A stretch of DNA of 59,781 nucleotides from Streptomyces flavidovirens DSM 40150 (GTDB lineage: Bacteria > Actinomycetota > Actinomycetes > Streptomycetales > Streptomycetaceae), in assembly GCF_000429085.1 (NCBI RefSeq), contig NZ_AUBE01000032.1, forward strand, positions 1 to 59,781, read 5' to 3'. The notes beneath the pieces are model-generated. The model ran no database searches and was not told where the DNA came from. It worked only from the letters and a program-made list of their open reading frames with translations. The translations under genes and the position numbers were made by a program. Shown one piece after another: positions 48,086 to 57,051 of this stretch; position 1 is the stretch's first letter; every line of letters begins with the position of its first letter.

Positions 48086-49972
48086 CTATCCGGGATAGAC
48101 CGGGGACGAACCCTCGCTGACCACGGTCTTCCAGTTCGCGCCGGGTGGCAGCCGCACAATGCCGTCCTCCAGCGAGTGCGCCAGCAGCGGCAGCCGGTTG
48201 TCGTCCGCCGAAGCGACCGCCGTCACCCTGTTCGCACCCGGCACCGACTGGGCGTCCGACGTCGAACCGTCCGTCTGCAGATACCGCAGCTGCTGCACCC
48301 CGCCGGACTCGCGGCCGACCACCACCAGGCGGCTGCGCCCGGCCCACGACACGGCCGTCACTTCTTCCATCTGCGGCGCGATGGGCCGCAGGTCGGTGAC
48401 GGACACCTCCGGCTTGTCCTCGGGCCCGCGCCGCTCGATCCGGCCGAGCTTCAAGGTCGTCCGGCCGTCCTGCGACACCAGCAGGGCGATCCGTACGCCG
48501 TCCGCCGACACCTTCAGAGCCTCGATACGAGCCCCGTCGAGGCCGTCGACGACCGTGACCTCGTCCGGCTCGCCCTCGCCGCCCGCCAGGCGCAGCAGCC
48601 GCGGCTGGCGCGGGTCGCGGTCCGCCACCCACAGGTCGCCCCGGCCGTCCCAGCTCGGCGCCGAGAGCCGGTCCTTCTCCTGCTTGGCGCTGCTGGTCAG
48701 CACCGGCTCCTGCGGCTCACTGTCGGAGACGACGGACGCCACATACAGCGAGCGCCCGTCGTGCGAGACTCCCGCCGCGTGCCGTTCGTTGCGCGCCACC
48801 GCGACAGAGTTCAGGCGCCGCTCGCCGCTGCCGAGCGGCCCCGGCACCGGTTCGGCCTCCTCGTCGGCGCCGGTGTTCTCGGTGCTTCCGACCATCCGTA
48901 CGAGACGCTGCTTCGTGTCGAGGAAGTACTGGTAGTCCGGGCTCCCCGAGGCGCGTTCCGGAGCGAAGTCCTCCGCCTGGTCCCCGCCGAGTACGCACAG
49001 CGTCGAGCCGTCCGACCGCTGCAGCTCCACCTGCCCGACCCGGTACGACGTCAGGTCCCGCAGGGTGAAGAGCAGTTGGGCGGCCATCTCCCGGCACCGC
49101 TTCTGCCCGACGTTGGACGCCTTTTCGTTGAGCGGCACCTTGAGAGCGTTGCGGTCGTCGAACGCCAGCGACTTGGCGCCGTCCTCCAGCTTCAGCGCCG
49201 TACCCGTGGGGAAGCTCGAACCGACCACCGGCTTCAGCCAGTTGGTCGGACCGCTCAGCAGCGCCTCGACCGTCTGCGTCACCTGGTCCATCTGGGTCTG
49301 CGGGTCCATGCGCTTGCGCACGTACACCGGGTCGGCGACCAGCCAGGGGTGGGCCGCGCCGGTCCGCTCCGACGACGTACCGGAAGCGAAGTAGTACTTG
49401 TTGACGGAGTGATAGATGCGCTCGAAGTCCGACTCGCCGAGCACCAGGCCCTGCGGCAGGCCGTCGATGCGCCACTCCTTGCCGTCCGGTCCGTTCTGCC
49501 TGCTGAGATGGAGCGTCTCGTGGTACGAGCTGTTGACCGGCTGGTACGCGTGCTGCTCGTTCACCTCGGCGATCTTCGTGCCGGTCAGCGCGTACGTATA
49601 CGCCCCGCCCTCGCGGTCATTGGCCCGCTGGTCCTGGGGCACCGGGCCGTTGTCCAGCACCGTGACCTGCGTGGGTTTCCAGTTCTCGGAAGCCTTCTTC
49701 GTCAGGTACTTGCGGGCCGTGGCGAACTGGGGGTCGTCCCCCGTCATCGCCTCCAGGAAACCCTCGACGATCTCGTTGGGCTGCGCCCCCTTCCTCGGCG
49801 CCATCCCGTACACCCGCACCTGGGAGTCACCGCGTGGGGACGCCTCCACGGCCTCCACGTCACCGCTGTCCGGCATGGAGGCGCAGCCGGCCAGCAGCAG
49901 ACCCGCGCACCCGAGCAGCACCGCCGTCCGCGGCGCCCGCCACCGGCCGCCGCGCCTTCGCTCAGTGCCCAC
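48086..49972 (-). CDS. lpqB: Lipoprotein LpqB, MtrAB accessory protein
   Basis: 628 aa from GTG 49972, overlapping the end of mtrB by 11 bp. The signal peptide ends in the lipobox LLLAGCAS, so the protein is a membrane-anchored lipoprotein on the outer face. A GerMN-type domain (about 100-330) is followed by a beta-propeller-like C-terminal half (AAGVSHDGRSLYVASVVSD, DLWVADRDPRQPRLLRL). In actinobacteria LpqB interacts with the extracellular part of MtrB and tunes MtrAB signalling. The position in mtnA-mtrA-mtrB-lpqB is the conserved one. Confidence 0.95.
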   Translation of the reverse strand: MGTERRRGGRWRAPRTAVLLGCAGLLLAGCASMPDSGDVEAVEASPRGDSQVRVYGMAPRKGAQPNEIVEGFLEAMTGDDPQFATARKYLTKKASENWKPTQVTVLDNGPVPQDQRANDREGGAYTYALTGTKIAEVNEQHAYQPVNSSYHETLHLSRQNGPDGKEWRIDGLPQGLVLGESDFERIYHSVNKYYFASGTSSERTGAAHPWLVADPVYVRKRMDPQTQMDQVTQTVEALLSGPTNWLKPVVGSSFPTGTALKLEDGAKSLAFDDRNALKVPLNEKASNVGQKRCREMAAQLLFTLRDLTSYRVGQVELQRSDGSTLCVLGGDQAEDFAPERASGSPDYQYFLDTKQRLVRMVGSTENTGADEEAEPVPGPLGSGERRLNSVAVARNERHAAGVSHDGRSLYVASVVSDSEPQEPVLTSSAKQEKDRLSAPSWDGRGDLWVADRDPRQPRLLRLAGGEGEPDEVTVVDGLDGARIEALKVSADGVRIALLVSQDGRTTLKLGRIERRGPEDKPEVSVTDLRPIAPQMEEVTAVSWAGRSRLVVVGRESGGVQQLRYLQTDGSTSDAQSVPGANRVTAVASADDNRLPLLAHSLEDGIVRLPPGANWKTVVSEGSSPVYPG

Positions 49973-51947
49973 GGGTGATGTCCTTCCGCTCCGCCTGCGA
50001 TGAACTGTCACCGTCACCCGCCGGACGGGCCACCACCCGGGCTCCGCTGCCCGGCAGCGCCGTCGGATCCGCCGCGGGCGCCGCACGGGGCACCGCGGGC
50101 AGCGGCGACCGCTCGGCGCGCGGCTGTGCGGGCACCGTCGCGAGCCGGTTGGCGCCGGCGCCCCGCTGGTCCCCCGTCATCCTGCTGTCCGCCTGCGCGC
50201 GCTCGCGCGCACGCCGCGAGTCCTCGGGCTCCAGCGGGATCGGGGATCCGCGCAGCGACTCGTCCGCCGTACGCGGCAGCGTCAGCCGGAACTGCGATCC
50301 GCCGCCCGGCTCTCCCCACGCCTGCAGCCAGCCGCCGTGCAGCCGCGCGTCCTCGACGGCGATGGACAGGCCGAGGCCCGTACCGCCGGTGGTACGCGCA
50401 CGCGCCGGGTCGGCCCGCCAGAAGCGGTTGAACACCCGGGTCGCCTCGCCCGGCTTGAGCCCCACGCCGTAGTCACGCACCGCCACGGCGACAGCGCCGC
50501 CCGCGGCTCCCAGCCGGACCACGACGTCCCGGCCCTCACCGTGCTCGACGGCGTTGACCACGAGATTGCGCAGTACGCGCTCCACCCGCCGGGCATCGGC
50601 CTCGGCGACGACCGGCTGCTCGTCGCCGGTCACCCGTATCCGGGTGCCCTTGCGCTCGGCCAGCGGCTCGGCGCCCTCGATGACCCGGCGTACGACCTCA
50701 CGCAGGTCTATCGGCTCCGCCTCCAGGGCCGCGGCGCCCGCGTCGAACCGGCTGATCTCCAGCAGGTCGGCGAGCAGCGACTCGAAGCGGTCCAGCTGTC
50801 CGGCGAGCAGCTCGGCGGAGCGCGCCGTCACCGGGTCGAAGTCGCCGCGCGCCTCGTGAATGACGTCAGCGGCCATCCGCACCGTCGTCAGCGGCGTACG
50901 CAGCTCGTGCGAGACGTCCGAGACGAAGCGCCGCTGGAGCCGGGACAGCTCCTCCAGCTGCTGGATCTTGACCTGCAAGTTCTGCGCCATCTTGTTGAAG
51001 GCCTCGCCGAGGCGCGCGATGTCGTCCTCGCCCGTGACCTTCATGCGTTCCTGGAGCCGGCCCGCGGACAGCCGCTCGGCGACCCCGGCGGCCATCCGCA
51101 CCGGCGTGACGACCTGCCGTACGACCAGCCAGGCGATGCCCCCGAACAGCACCACGACGAACACCCCCGCGGTGGCGAGTGTGGTCTTCACCAGGCTGAG
51201 TGACTCCTCCTCCTGCGTCAGCGGGAAGAGGTAGTAGAGCTGATACGGCTGCCCACTGTTGTCATTCAGTTGCTTGCCGATGACGAGACCGGGCTCGGGG
51301 TCCTGCGCGTCCGTGTACGTGATCCGGACGAAGGCCTTGTACGCCTTGCCGGTCCCCTGGTCGATCGCGTCCCGCAGCTCCTGCGGCACGCTCGCGCTCT
51401 GGTTCACGCCACCCGACGCCCGCGGCCCGCGGTTGCTGGAGCTCTCGTCGTCGGAATTGGCGCTCAGTGCCACGACGTGGAAGGCCTGCCGGCCACCGCT
51501 GGCGAGCTGCTCCACCAGCTCGGTCCTCCAGTTGGTGGAGTTCCGCGCGGCGGCCCTGGCCTCCGAGCTGTCACTGGCACCCGTTCCCGCGACGGTACGG
51601 GCCTTCTCCTCCGCCACGTCGAACCCACCGGCCGCCTGGCTCTGCGCGGCCTCCTGCTTCGCGTCGAGCAGGCCGTTGCGCACCTGCCACATCACGACGA
51701 AGCCGAGCAGCAGCACCACTCCGAGCGACATCAGCAGCGAGCCGACGACCACCCGCAGCTGGATGTTCCGCCGCCACAGCCGCAACGACGGCAGCAGCGG
51801 CCGGCGCACCCAGCGCGCGAAGAGCCGCAGCGCGGGACTGCGCCGCAGGAGACGCCCGGCCCTGGACGTCCTTCGCCGAGGACCGGCAGCCCGCCCCGTA
51901 CGGACTCCCGGCCCCCCGGGCATCGGAGCAGCGCTGCCTCGGGTCAT
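49962..51947 (-). CDS. mtrB: Sensor histidine kinase MtrB
   Basis: 661 aa. A basic N-terminal cytoplasmic region is followed by a first transmembrane helix (about 66-88), a large extracellular sensor domain (89-254), a second helix (255-278), HAMP, and the dimerisation box with His347 (FVSDVSHELRTP). The ATPase domain has NAVEHGEG and GGTGLGLSIAVEDARLHGG. A long disordered Pro/Arg-rich tail ends the protein. It phosphorylates MtrA, the essential or near-essential regulator of division, wall metabolism and development in actinobacteria. It starts 1 nt after the mtrA stop. Confidence 0.96.
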   Translation of the reverse strand: MTRGSAAPMPGGPGVRTGRAAGPRRRTSRAGRLLRRSPALRLFARWVRRPLLPSLRLWRRNIQLRVVVGSLLMSLGVVLLLGFVVMWQVRNGLLDAKQEAAQSQAAGGFDVAEEKARTVAGTGASDSSEARAAARNSTNWRTELVEQLASGGRQAFHVVALSANSDDESSSNRGPRASGGVNQSASVPQELRDAIDQGTGKAYKAFVRITYTDAQDPEPGLVIGKQLNDNSGQPYQLYYLFPLTQEEESLSLVKTTLATAGVFVVVLFGGIAWLVVRQVVTPVRMAAGVAERLSAGRLQERMKVTGEDDIARLGEAFNKMAQNLQVKIQQLEELSRLQRRFVSDVSHELRTPLTTVRMAADVIHEARGDFDPVTARSAELLAGQLDRFESLLADLLEISRFDAGAAALEAEPIDLREVVRRVIEGAEPLAERKGTRIRVTGDEQPVVAEADARRVERVLRNLVVNAVEHGEGRDVVVRLGAAGGAVAVAVRDYGVGLKPGEATRVFNRFWRADPARARTTGGTGLGLSIAVEDARLHGGWLQAWGEPGGGSQFRLTLPRTADESLRGSPIPLEPEDSRRARERAQADSRMTGDQRGAGANRLATVPAQPRAERSPLPAVPRAAPAADPTALPGSGARVVARPAGDGDSSSQAERKDITRGH

Positions 51948-51948
51948 G

Positions 51949-52638
51949 TCAGCTCGGTCCGGCCTTGTAGCCGACCCCGCGAACGGTCACAACGATCTCC
52001 GGCCGCTCCGGGTCCTTCTCGACCTTGGACCGCAACCGCTGGACATGGACATTGACCAGCCGGGTGTCCGCGGCATGGCGGTAACCCCACACCTGCTCCA
52101 GCAGCACCTCGCGGGTGAACACCTGCCAGGGCTTACGGGCGAGCGCGACCAGCAGGTCGAACTCGAGCGGAGTCAGGGCGATGGACTGCCCGTCCCGCTT
52201 CACGGAATGACCGGCCACGTCAATGACCAGGTCCCCGATCGCCAGCTGTTCCGGCGCCGGCTCCTCCGACCTCCTCAGTCGCGCCCTGATACGGGCGACG
52301 AGCTCCTTGGGCTTGAACGGCTTGACGATGTAGTCGTCAGCACCTGACTCCAGCCCCACCACCACATCTACGGTGTCGCTCTTGGCGGTGAGCATGACGA
52401 TCGGCACCCCGGACTCGGCCCGGATCAGCCGGCAGACTTCGATGCCGTCCCGTCCGGGCAGCATGAGATCCAGCAGCACCAGGTCGGGCTTGGCCTCCCT
52501 GAATGCAGCAAGTGCCTTGTCGCCATCCGCTACGAACGACGGCTCAAAACCTTCACCACGCAGCACAATGCCGAGCATCTCGGCCAGTGCGGTGTCGTCG
52601 TCGACGACAAGGACGCGTCCCTTCATAAACGACATCAT
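51949..52638 (-). CDS. mtrA: Response regulator MtrA
   Basis: 229 aa, essentially the canonical streptomycete MtrA. Receiver acidic residues Asp13-Asp15, phospho-acceptor Asp57 (LVLLDLMLPGRDG), and conserved Lys in DDYIVKPF. The C-terminal OmpR winged helix is LTPLEFDLLVALARKPWQVF, with the recognition segment DTRLVNVHVQRLRSKV. Start codons ATG 52638 and 52635 are adjacent; there is no good Shine-Dalgarno sequence. The upstream AGG is far away, and the palindrome ATTAGCTAAT (52642-52651) occupies its place, so translation may depend on coupling to mtnA, which ends 4 nt upstream, or on an unusual leader. MtrA controls developmental and wall genes. Confidence 0.97.
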   Translation of the reverse strand: MMSFMKGRVLVVDDDTALAEMLGIVLRGEGFEPSFVADGDKALAAFREAKPDLVLLDLMLPGRDGIEVCRLIRAESGVPIVMLTAKSDTVDVVVGLESGADDYIVKPFKPKELVARIRARLRRSEEPAPEQLAIGDLVIDVAGHSVKRDGQSIALTPLEFDLLVALARKPWQVFTREVLLEQVWGYRHAADTRLVNVHVQRLRSKVEKDPERPEIVVTVRGVGYKAGPS

Positions 52639-52642
52639 CCCA

Positions 52643-53797
52643 TTAGCTAATCGTTACCTGGCGTGACCTGGCACACAGATCCGCCAGTGCGAGCCCCGTG
52701 ACCGGGGAAATTGCACCCTGCTCCGTGACGATCGCGGTCACCAGTTCTGGCGGCGTTACGTCGAAGGCCGGGTTGTACGCCTGTGTCCCCAGCGGAGCCA
52801 CAGGCATCCCGACCCCGATCCCGGCATCAGATCCAGCCACCGGGACCGACGGCACCGTGAACTCTGTCACCTCCTGTCCCGACCGCTGCTCCACCTCGAT
52901 GGACGCACCGTCCGGGGTACTGAGATCCACCGTGCTCACGGGCGCCACCACGATGAACGGCACGTGGTGGTACTTGGCCAGCACCGCGAGCGGATAGCTC
53001 CCCACCTTGTTCGCCACCGAACCGTCGGCCGCGATCCGGTCCGCCCCGATGAGTACGGCATCCACCTCACCGGCGGCGAAGAGCGAACCCGCGGCGTTGT
53101 CCGTGAGCAGTGTGTACGCCATGCCGTGCCGCGCGGCCTCGTACGTCGTGAGCCGGGCCCCCTGCAGCAGCGGGCGCGTCTCGTCGACCCACAGCCGCCG
53201 CAGCCTGCCCGTCCGGTGCGCGGCCAGCGCCACCGCGAACGCGGTGCCCTCACCGCCCGAGACCAGCGCCCCGGTGTTGCAGTGGGTCAGGATGCGGTGC
53301 CCGCCTCCCGGCACCAGCTCCTGCAGGAGAGCCAGCCCGTGCGCCGCCATCCGCACACTGGCCTCGGCGTCGGCCCGGTGCAGCTCCCGCGCCGCCGCCA
53401 GCGCGGACGCCGCCGCCTGCTCACTGCCCGCGCCGTTCGCGACGGCCCTCCGGTACGCCGCTGCCGCGTGCCGCACCCCGGAGCCGAGGTTCACAGCGGT
53501 GGGCCGCGCCCGCTCCAGCAGCGCCACGGCCTCCTCCACGTCGTACCCGCGGGCGGCGGCCAGAGCCACACCGTAGGCGCCGGCCAGGCCCAGCAAAGGT
53601 GCGCCACGAACGGCCAGCACCTGGATGGCCTGCACCAGCGCAGGCACATCCGTACAGACGAGCTCGACCTCCTCCGCGGGGAGCCGCGTCTGGTCGAGCA
53701 GCACCAGCACGGGCCCCTCGGGCGGCTCCTCCCAGCGCAGCGTAGGGAGAGCGGGCGGCTCGGCGCCCGCCGGGAATTGCGCGTCCTGATCAGCCAT
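52643..53797 (-). CDS. mtnA: S-methyl-5-thioribose-1-phosphate isomerase
   Basis: 384 aa from ATG 53797 (MADQDAQFPAGAEPPALPTL); a longer open frame to 53938 is not supported. It converts methylthioribose-1-phosphate to methylthioribulose-1-phosphate in methionine salvage. Conserved elements are RGAPLLGLAGAYGVALA, the catalytic Cys173 in ILTHCNTGAL, and the catalytic Asp253 in AVLIGADRIAADGS, with NKVGSYPLAVLAKYHHVPF. It is the first gene of a tightly spaced unit with mtrA, mtrB and lpqB. Divergent from the membrane-protein operon to the right. Confidence 0.96.
   Translation of the reverse strand: MADQDAQFPAGAEPPALPTLRWEEPPEGPVLVLLDQTRLPAEEVELVCTDVPALVQAIQVLAVRGAPLLGLAGAYGVALAAARGYDVEEAVALLERARPTAVNLGSGVRHAAAAYRRAVANGAGSEQAAASALAAARELHRADAEASVRMAAHGLALLQELVPGGGHRILTHCNTGALVSGGEGTAFAVALAAHRTGRLRRLWVDETRPLLQGARLTTYEAARHGMAYTLLTDNAAGSLFAAGEVDAVLIGADRIAADGSVANKVGSYPLAVLAKYHHVPFIVVAPVSTVDLSTPDGASIEVEQRSGQEVTEFTVPSVPVAGSDAGIGVGMPVAPLGTQAYNPAFDVTPPELVTAIVTEQGAISPVTGLALADLCARSRQVTIS
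52653..52667 (-). promoter_or_regulatory. Candidate MtrA box upstream of mtrA
   Basis: On the minus strand the sequence is GTCAC-GCCAG-GTAAC, a direct repeat of GTNAC with a 5-nt spacer. This is the form reported for MtrA sites in actinobacteria. It lies 15 bp upstream of the first mtrA ATG, inside the last codons of mtnA, so MtrA could regulate its own gene. Confidence 0.55.
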
Positions 53798-53937
53798 CTG
53801 CCCAGTCTGCCCGCTGAGGCACCGACAATTGAAGGTGCGAAGGAGATACGGGGCCCGGTCCGCCGACGCGTGCCCCATGACACGATGGCTGCCAACCTGC
53901 CGCCGCGCCCGCGGACGGGCACCCTGAAGGAGCGACA

Positions 53938-55167
53938 ATGAACGACTCTCCGGGCTGGGCCTCGCCCGGATCTGCCCCCTCCGACGACCAGAAGCCGGGC
54001 GTGCCCCGCCCTGCCGAGCCCACCGACCAGAGCGATACCGCGTCGAAGTGGTCGAAGGAGCAGCCCCCGGCAGGCCAGTGGTCCGCGCCCAGCGGCCAGG
54101 ACACGCCCCCCGGGCCGCCGCAGCAGCAGCCCGCGCCGAACTGGGGCGGCAGGCCCCAGGCAGGCGGCTGGGGAGGCCCTCCCCCCGCCGCGAAACCAGG
54201 AGTGATCCCGCTGCGCCCGCTCGGCGTCGGCGAGATCCTGGACGGAGCGGTGTCGACCCTGCGCGCGCACTGGCGCACCGTTCTCGGCATCACGGTCACC
54301 GTCGCGGTGATCACACAGATCTGCCAGATCCTGATCCAGCGCTACCTGCTCCCCGCACCGCCCGAGGTCGACCCGAACGCCACGCCGGCCGAGGCCCTCA
54401 GCCAGTCCGTCGACGTCATGCAGAGCACCCTGATCAACTCGGCCCCCACGTTCGCGATCACCCTCATCGGCACGCTCTTCACCACCGCGCTGCTCACCAT
54501 GGTGATCAGCCGCTCCGTGCTCGGCCGGCCGGTGACGCTCGCCGACGCCTGGCGCGAGGCGAAGCCCCGGCTGCCGCAGCTGCTCGGCCTGACCCTGCTG
54601 CTCCCCCTCATGGCCTTCGCGATCATGACGGTGGGCATCCTGCCCGGCCTCCTGGTGGGTGGCGGAGTAGGCACCGCACTTTCGCTGCTCCTCGGTCTCG
54701 CGGCCTTCGTCGTCGTCGTGTGGCTGATGATCCGGTTCAGCCTCGCCTCCCCCGCACTGATGCTGGAGAGGCAAAGCATCATGAAGTCCCTGAGCCGCTC
54801 GGCCAAGCTGGTCAGCGGCGCATGGTGGCGGATCTTCGGCATCATGCTGCTCACGGCGCTGCTGACCTTCATCGTGGCAATGATCATCGCCGTACCGTTC
54901 GGCCTCATCGCCTACGCCGCCGACGACGGCCTGGACGGACTGTTCAGCGGCAGGACTCCGGAGTTCGGCTGGCCCTTCCTCATCATCACCGGCATCGGCG
55001 CCGTGATCGCCTCCTCGATCACCTACCCGATCTCCGCCGGCGTGAGTGTCCTGCTCTACGTGGACCAGCGCATCCGCCGTGAGGCTCTCGACCTCGAACT
55101 CGCCCGCGCCGCGGGTATCCCCGGCTACGGCCCCCAGCAGCCCACCGACAACACACCCGGGAGCTGA
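53938..55167 (+). CDS. Multispanning membrane protein, GPDPase membrane-domain-like
   Basis: 409 aa. GAAGGAG lies upstream of ATG 53938. The first ~85 residues are hydrophilic and Pro/Gly/Gln-rich (a disordered cytoplasmic tail). The motif IPLRPLGVGEILDGAVSTLRAHW then begins a domain with about six to seven helices, as in the membrane part of some glycerophosphodiester phosphodiesterases; no catalytic GDPD domain is present. It heads a five-gene operon with DUF4129, DUF4350, MoxR and DUF58 genes, an actinobacterial cluster of unclear function. Confidence 0.85.
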   Translation: MNDSPGWASPGSAPSDDQKPGVPRPAEPTDQSDTASKWSKEQPPAGQWSAPSGQDTPPGPPQQQPAPNWGGRPQAGGWGGPPPAAKPGVIPLRPLGVGEILDGAVSTLRAHWRTVLGITVTVAVITQICQILIQRYLLPAPPEVDPNATPAEALSQSVDVMQSTLINSAPTFAITLIGTLFTTALLTMVISRSVLGRPVTLADAWREAKPRLPQLLGLTLLLPLMAFAIMTVGILPGLLVGGGVGTALSLLLGLAAFVVVVWLMIRFSLASPALMLERQSIMKSLSRSAKLVSGAWWRIFGIMLLTALLTFIVAMIIAVPFGLIAYAADDGLDGLFSGRTPEFGWPFLIITGIGAVIASSITYPISAGVSVLLYVDQRIRREALDLELARAAGIPGYGPQQPTDNTPGS

Positions 55168-55171
55168 TGCG

Positions 55172-55870
55172 GTGTCCACAGCGGGGGGCAGGACAGCAGC
55201 GGACCTCTGGGCCCGCGCAAGCGACGACGTGGGTGACGTACCGGTGGACACTCCGCGTGTCCCGGCCCGCGAGGCCGCGGAGCGCGAACTGTCCAAGCCG
55301 ATGTACCACGAGAACGACCCGAGCTTCCTCGAGCGCGCCATCGACCGCTTCTGGGAATGGGTCAACGACCTGTTCAGCGCGGCGTCCGGGGCCACACCGG
55401 GAGGCTGGGTGGGGCTCGTGGTCGTCGTCGTACTCGTCGTGCTCCTCGCCGTCGGCCTGTGGCTGCGGCTCGGCACCCCGCAGCGCACCCCTCCCTCCGA
55501 AGGGACGCTGTTCGACGCAGGCCCGCGCAGCGCGGCGGAGCACCGGACCGCCGCGGAGGCGCACGCCGCCACGCACCGCTGGAACCAGGCCGTCCAGGAA
55601 CGGATGCGGGCCGTCGTACGCTCCCTGGAAGAACGCGCACTCCTCGCCCCGCGTCCTGGCCGCACCGCGGACGAGGCGGCCGCGGAAGCCGGACAGTCCC
55701 TGCCCGGCCACGCCGGCCGGCTGCGCGCCGCGGCCCGCGAGTTCGACGACGTCACATACGGTGGCCGCACCGCCGACGAGCACGCATACCGGCGCCTGAG
55801 CGAACTCGACTCCGACGTCGAACGAACAAAGCCACTGCTCAGCGGCGCGGCCCAAGGAGCCGCCGAATGA
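55172..55870 (+). CDS. DUF4129 domain membrane protein
   Basis: 232 aa from GTG 55172, with GGGAG upstream and only 4 nt after the preceding stop. One transmembrane helix (GGWVGLVVVVVLVVLLAVGL) lies near residue 75. The C-terminal part is the DUF4129 helical domain (HRWNQAVQERMRAVVRSLEE, AREFDDVTYGGRTADEHAY). In other proteins DUF4129 follows transglutaminase-like domains; here it stands alone. The next gene overlaps as ATGA. Confidence 0.88.
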   Translation: MSTAGGRTAADLWARASDDVGDVPVDTPRVPAREAAERELSKPMYHENDPSFLERAIDRFWEWVNDLFSAASGATPGGWVGLVVVVVLVVLLAVGLWLRLGTPQRTPPSEGTLFDAGPRSAAEHRTAAEAHAATHRWNQAVQERMRAVVRSLEERALLAPRPGRTADEAAAEAGQSLPGHAGRLRAAAREFDDVTYGGRTADEHAYRRLSELDSDVERTKPLLSGAAQGAAE

Positions 55871-57051
55871 CCGGAGCTCCCATCCGCTCCACCTCGGCCT
55901 CCCCCACCGCCCGCCAGGTCTGGACGCGCAGCCGCGGCCTCCTCCTGGGGCTGCTCATCATCCTGGTCGCCGGCATCGCCATCGCCGCCGTGCGCTCCGG
56001 CGACCAGCACGGCCGACTGGACCCGCGCTCCGCGGACCCCTACGGCAGCCGCGCTGTCGCCGAACTGCTCAAGGACCGCGGCGTCAGCACCCAGGTGGTC
56101 ACCACTCTCGACGACGCCACGGAGGCGGTGACCCCCGGCACCACTCTCCTGGTGACGGACCCCGACCTCCTGACGGACCGGCAGCAGCACCAACTCCGCA
56201 CCACCATGAGCGAATCCGCGTCCCGTACGGTGCTCCTCGCCCCCGGCGCCCCTTCCGCCCGCGCCCTCGCCCCCGGCGTACGCGTCGAGAAGCCCACCCC
56301 CGTGTCGCCTCGCTCCCCGCAGTGCTCGCTGCCCGCCGCGCTCCGCGCCGGCGACGCCGACACCGGCGGGCACCGCTACACCTCCGAGGCCGCCGCCGAC
56401 GACGCCTGCTACCTCAGCGACGGCCTCGCCACCCTCCTGCGCGTACCGGACACCACGGGCGGCGACACCGTCCTGCTGGGCGCGCCGGACATCCTCTACA
56501 ACAACCGCCTCGACAAGCAGGGCAACGCCTCGCTCGCCCTTCAACTCCTCGGCTCCCGGCCTCATCTCGTCTGGTACCTCCCCTCGCTCGGTGACGCCTC
56601 CGCCACCGACGGCGGCGAAAGCAGCTTCTACGACCTGGTCCCTCCCGGCTGGCTCTGGGCCACACTCCAACTCGCCCTCGCCGCCGTACTCGCCGCCATC
56701 TGGCGCGCCCGGCGACTCGGCCCCCTCGTCACCGAACAGCTCCCCGTGGCCGTCCGTGCCTCCGAGACCACCGAGGGCCGCGCCCGTCTCTACCGCAGGG
56801 CCGACGCCCGCGACCGCGCGGCCGCGGCCCTCCGCTCGGCAACCCGCACCCGTCTGGCCCCCCTTCTCGGCGTGCCCGCCTCCCGGGCCCACGCCTCCGA
56901 CGCACTGATCCCAGCCGTCTCATCCCACCTGCCGACGACCAGCCGGGATCTCCCGGCCCTGCTCTTCGGCACCGCTCCTTCGGACGACGCCGGCCTCATC
57001 CGCCTGGCAGACGAACTCGACGCCCTCGAAAGAGAGGTACGCGCTTCATGA
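55867..57051 (+). CDS. DUF4350 domain membrane protein
   Basis: 394 aa. An N-terminal helix (about 24-42: LLLGLLIILVAGIAIAAV) is followed by a DUF4350 domain. Its start is DPRSADPYGSRAVAELLKDRGV, and it includes TTLLVTDPDLLTDRQQ, resembling glutamine-amidotransferase-like folds. A second helix (about 258-278) leads to a cytoplasmic, Arg/Ala-rich tail. Probably an assembly partner of the MoxR/DUF58 pair. ATGA overlaps on both sides show tight translational coupling. Confidence 0.88.
   Translation: MTGAPIRSTSASPTARQVWTRSRGLLLGLLIILVAGIAIAAVRSGDQHGRLDPRSADPYGSRAVAELLKDRGVSTQVVTTLDDATEAVTPGTTLLVTDPDLLTDRQQHQLRTTMSESASRTVLLAPGAPSARALAPGVRVEKPTPVSPRSPQCSLPAALRAGDADTGGHRYTSEAAADDACYLSDGLATLLRVPDTTGGDTVLLGAPDILYNNRLDKQGNASLALQLLGSRPHLVWYLPSLGDASATDGGESSFYDLVPPGWLWATLQLALAAVLAAIWRARRLGPLVTEQLPVAVRASETTEGRARLYRRADARDRAAAALRSATRTRLAPLLGVPASRAHASDALIPAVSSHLPTTSRDLPALLFGTAPSDDAGLIRLADELDALEREVRAS

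Noticed and set aside
53491..56892. A 1133-codon minus-strand open frame crossing mtnA and three plus-strand genes
   Set aside because: It spans several genes that have clear motifs, ribosome sites and tight operon junctions. The frame is open only because of base composition.
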